A stretch of DNA of 64,000 nt from Alteromonas_E sp964230255 (GTDB lineage: Bacteria; Pseudomonadota; Gammaproteobacteria; Enterobacterales; Alteromonadaceae), in contig CAXRGW010000040.1 in NCBI GenBank assembly GCA_964230255.1, positions 1 to 64,000 of the forward strand, in the 5' to 3' direction. Positions 63,071-64,000 of the stretch are shown one piece after another. The first letter of the stretch is position 1, and every line of letters begins with the position of its first letter. The notes under the pieces are model-generated. The model ran no database searches. It worked only from the letters and a program-made list of their open reading frames with translations, and had not been told where the DNA came from. The translations under genes and the position numbers were made by a program.

Positions 63071-63799
63071 GTGACTATCGCTTGGCGTCCTCTTTCTGTT
63101 GCCGACCGAATAAAAGTAGCTATTGCAATGCTGATGGTGAAAATGGGCAAACTCAAATACGACCAATTCAACGAGCAAGAGCTCAATGATTTGATCGTGC
63201 CGCATTTCCCGCAAACGCTTGAAATACCAGTCCCCATTGGCAAGGGGCAACTGACCTTGCTAGAGGGCGAAATCAGCATGCCAGAGAGCACTAATCGCAT
63301 TCACCTACAACTGCTGTGTCGCATGGAAATCAGAGTGCTCGCGAACCCCATATATCGCGCGCATTTGGCGGTTGTGGTTTCTGCCGATCCTCAATATTTG
63401 GTCCCGCATGTAACGCTGACAATTGAAAATATTCGCGTTGATGAAGTTGCGTTGATAAACGATGAATACGCATTGCTATCTGATACCAGTAAAATCATCG
63501 ACTCATTATCGCCCGTACAATTATCCGGTCTGTTAGCTACACCAATGAAATCAGCGCTAAACATTCTTACTGCAGGCACCTCAAATCAGGCGATCAACTA
63601 CTTACAAATGTATGTTGGTGGCAGCAAGCAAAAAATCTTGGACTACCACCGCCCCCAGATTGAAAATCACGTCATTCAAGCCATTGCCAACAACGATTTG
63701 ACCTTTACTCTCGATCCAGCAGAATGGCGTCAAAACTTATTTTCTCGGCTAGGCAAGCAGGTCATTGTTGAGCAACGCGAGCTGCGTTTTTACTTCTAA
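63071..63799 (+). CDS. hypothetical protein, DUF1439/YceB-like
   Basis: This 242-aa protein starts at GTG 63071, but the ribosome site is weak. KYDQFNEQELNDLIVPHFPQ and an alternating beta pattern through NIRVDEVAL resemble the lipid-binding-like DUF1439 fold of YceB, but the lipoprotein signal of YceB is missing; only a mildly hydrophobic N-terminal helix is present. The 193-bp gap upstream contains nothing identifiable. The assignment is tentative. An unusual open frame follows directly after its stop. Confidence 0.5.
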   Translation: MTIAWRPLSVADRIKVAIAMLMVKMGKLKYDQFNEQELNDLIVPHFPQTLEIPVPIGKGQLTLLEGEISMPESTNRIHLQLLCRMEIRVLANPIYRAHLAVVVSADPQYLVPHVTLTIENIRVDEVALINDEYALLSDTSKIIDSLSPVQLSGLLATPMKSALNILTAGTSNQAINYLQMYVGGSKQKILDYHRPQIENHVIQAIANNDLTFTLDPAEWRQNLFSRLGKQVIVEQRELRFYF

Positions 63800-63952
63800 C
63801 AGATATCTTGTGTTGGTGTATGTGTAATCCTACTGCTTGTTTACCTGCACAATTTCAGCGAAACCATGGATGGATTAGGAGTAATCGGTATTATAACAAG
63901 TACTGTCTGCGTGGCCATTGGTATGACGCTGTCACTGCCAACCCAAATGTAA
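63800..63952 (+). other. in-frame 51-codon two-helix ORF behind a stop codon
   Basis: The frame of the preceding gene stays open after its TAA (63797-63799) to the next TAA at 63950-63952. It encodes two hydrophobic helices, SCVGVCVILLLVYL and LGVIGIITSTVCVAIGMTLS, joined by HNFSETMDG. The only normal start, ATG 63866, would give just the second helix (28 aa). No ATG, GTG or TTG precedes the first helix in frame. It could be a gene that lost its start, one using a rare start, or a readthrough extension. Confidence 0.4.
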
Positions 63953-64000
63953 TTAACGTTTACTTGGGTTAAAAAGCGCAGACAAAATACACCTTGATTG

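Overview
The window reads as one contiguous piece of chromosome from a free-living, probably marine, gammaproteobacterium. The main evidence is the gene order on the minus strand between about 30 and 42 kb: pdxB, asd, fimV, truA, accD, folC, a dedD-like SPOR gene, cvpA and purF. This matches the pdxB-usg-truA-accD-folC-dedD-cvpA-purF block of Escherichia coli, with the asd-fimV-truA junction known from Pseudomonas. fabB divergent from mnmC, and epmC followed by a yfcL homologue, also fit Gammaproteobacteria, perhaps near Alteromonadales or Oceanospirillales; the genus cannot be fixed from the sequence alone. I saw no rRNA or tRNA gene, CRISPR array, insertion sequence, integrase or phage gene.

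Layout. 0-12 kb: a soluble chemoreceptor, a methyltransferase divergent from gloB, mltD with a voltage-sensor-like membrane protein, cysS, ppiB-lpxH, a yqiJ-yqiK (SPFH/flotillin) pair, and miaE. 12-16 kb: a phytanoyl-CoA dioxygenase-family enzyme, a secreted DUF305/beta-propeller protein and an orphan periplasmic binding protein. 16-29 kb: a carbohydrate island with a sugar porter, two GH3 glucosidases, an 1159-residue phosphorylase resembling GH149 beta-1,3-oligoglucan phosphorylases, a LytS/LytTR two-component pair and a secreted GH17 enzyme. The likely scheme is that GH17 cuts a beta-1,3-glucan such as laminarin outside the cytoplasm, the porter imports a sugar product, and the phosphorylase and the GH3 enzymes (which lack signal peptides) break it down inside. 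29-45 kb: the purF-to-pdxB block, then a class II aldolase and an alpha/beta hydrolase resembling animal MEST, a divergent Crp-type regulator, and fabB.

45-57 kb: mnmC, three tandem FlgO-like lipoproteins, epmC with an NAD-kinase-like gene and yfcL, a three-gene operon (unknown protein, hotdog thioesterase, membrane-anchored aspartic protease), and a TraF-like outer-membrane barrel followed by a large lipoprotein. 57-63 kb: a probable unsaturated fatty-acid degradation module, namely 2,4-dienoyl-CoA reductase, a delta3,5-delta2,4-dienoyl-CoA isomerase with all three catalytic acids, a divergent TetR regulator and a GMC alcohol dehydrogenase. Two near-identical palindromes overlap both promoters between isomerase and regulator. 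63-64 kb: an unknown protein and, directly after its stop codon in the same frame, an open 51-codon stretch encoding two hydrophobic helices.

The most unusual observations are the voltage-sensor protein without a pore, the GH149-like glucan island with its structured divergent leader, the bacterial MEST-like hydrolase, the FlgO triplication, the TetR double operator and the in-frame two-helix ORF behind a stop codon. Many starts were moved downstream of the longest ORF, using Shine-Dalgarno matches and family N-termini; these are stated per gene.
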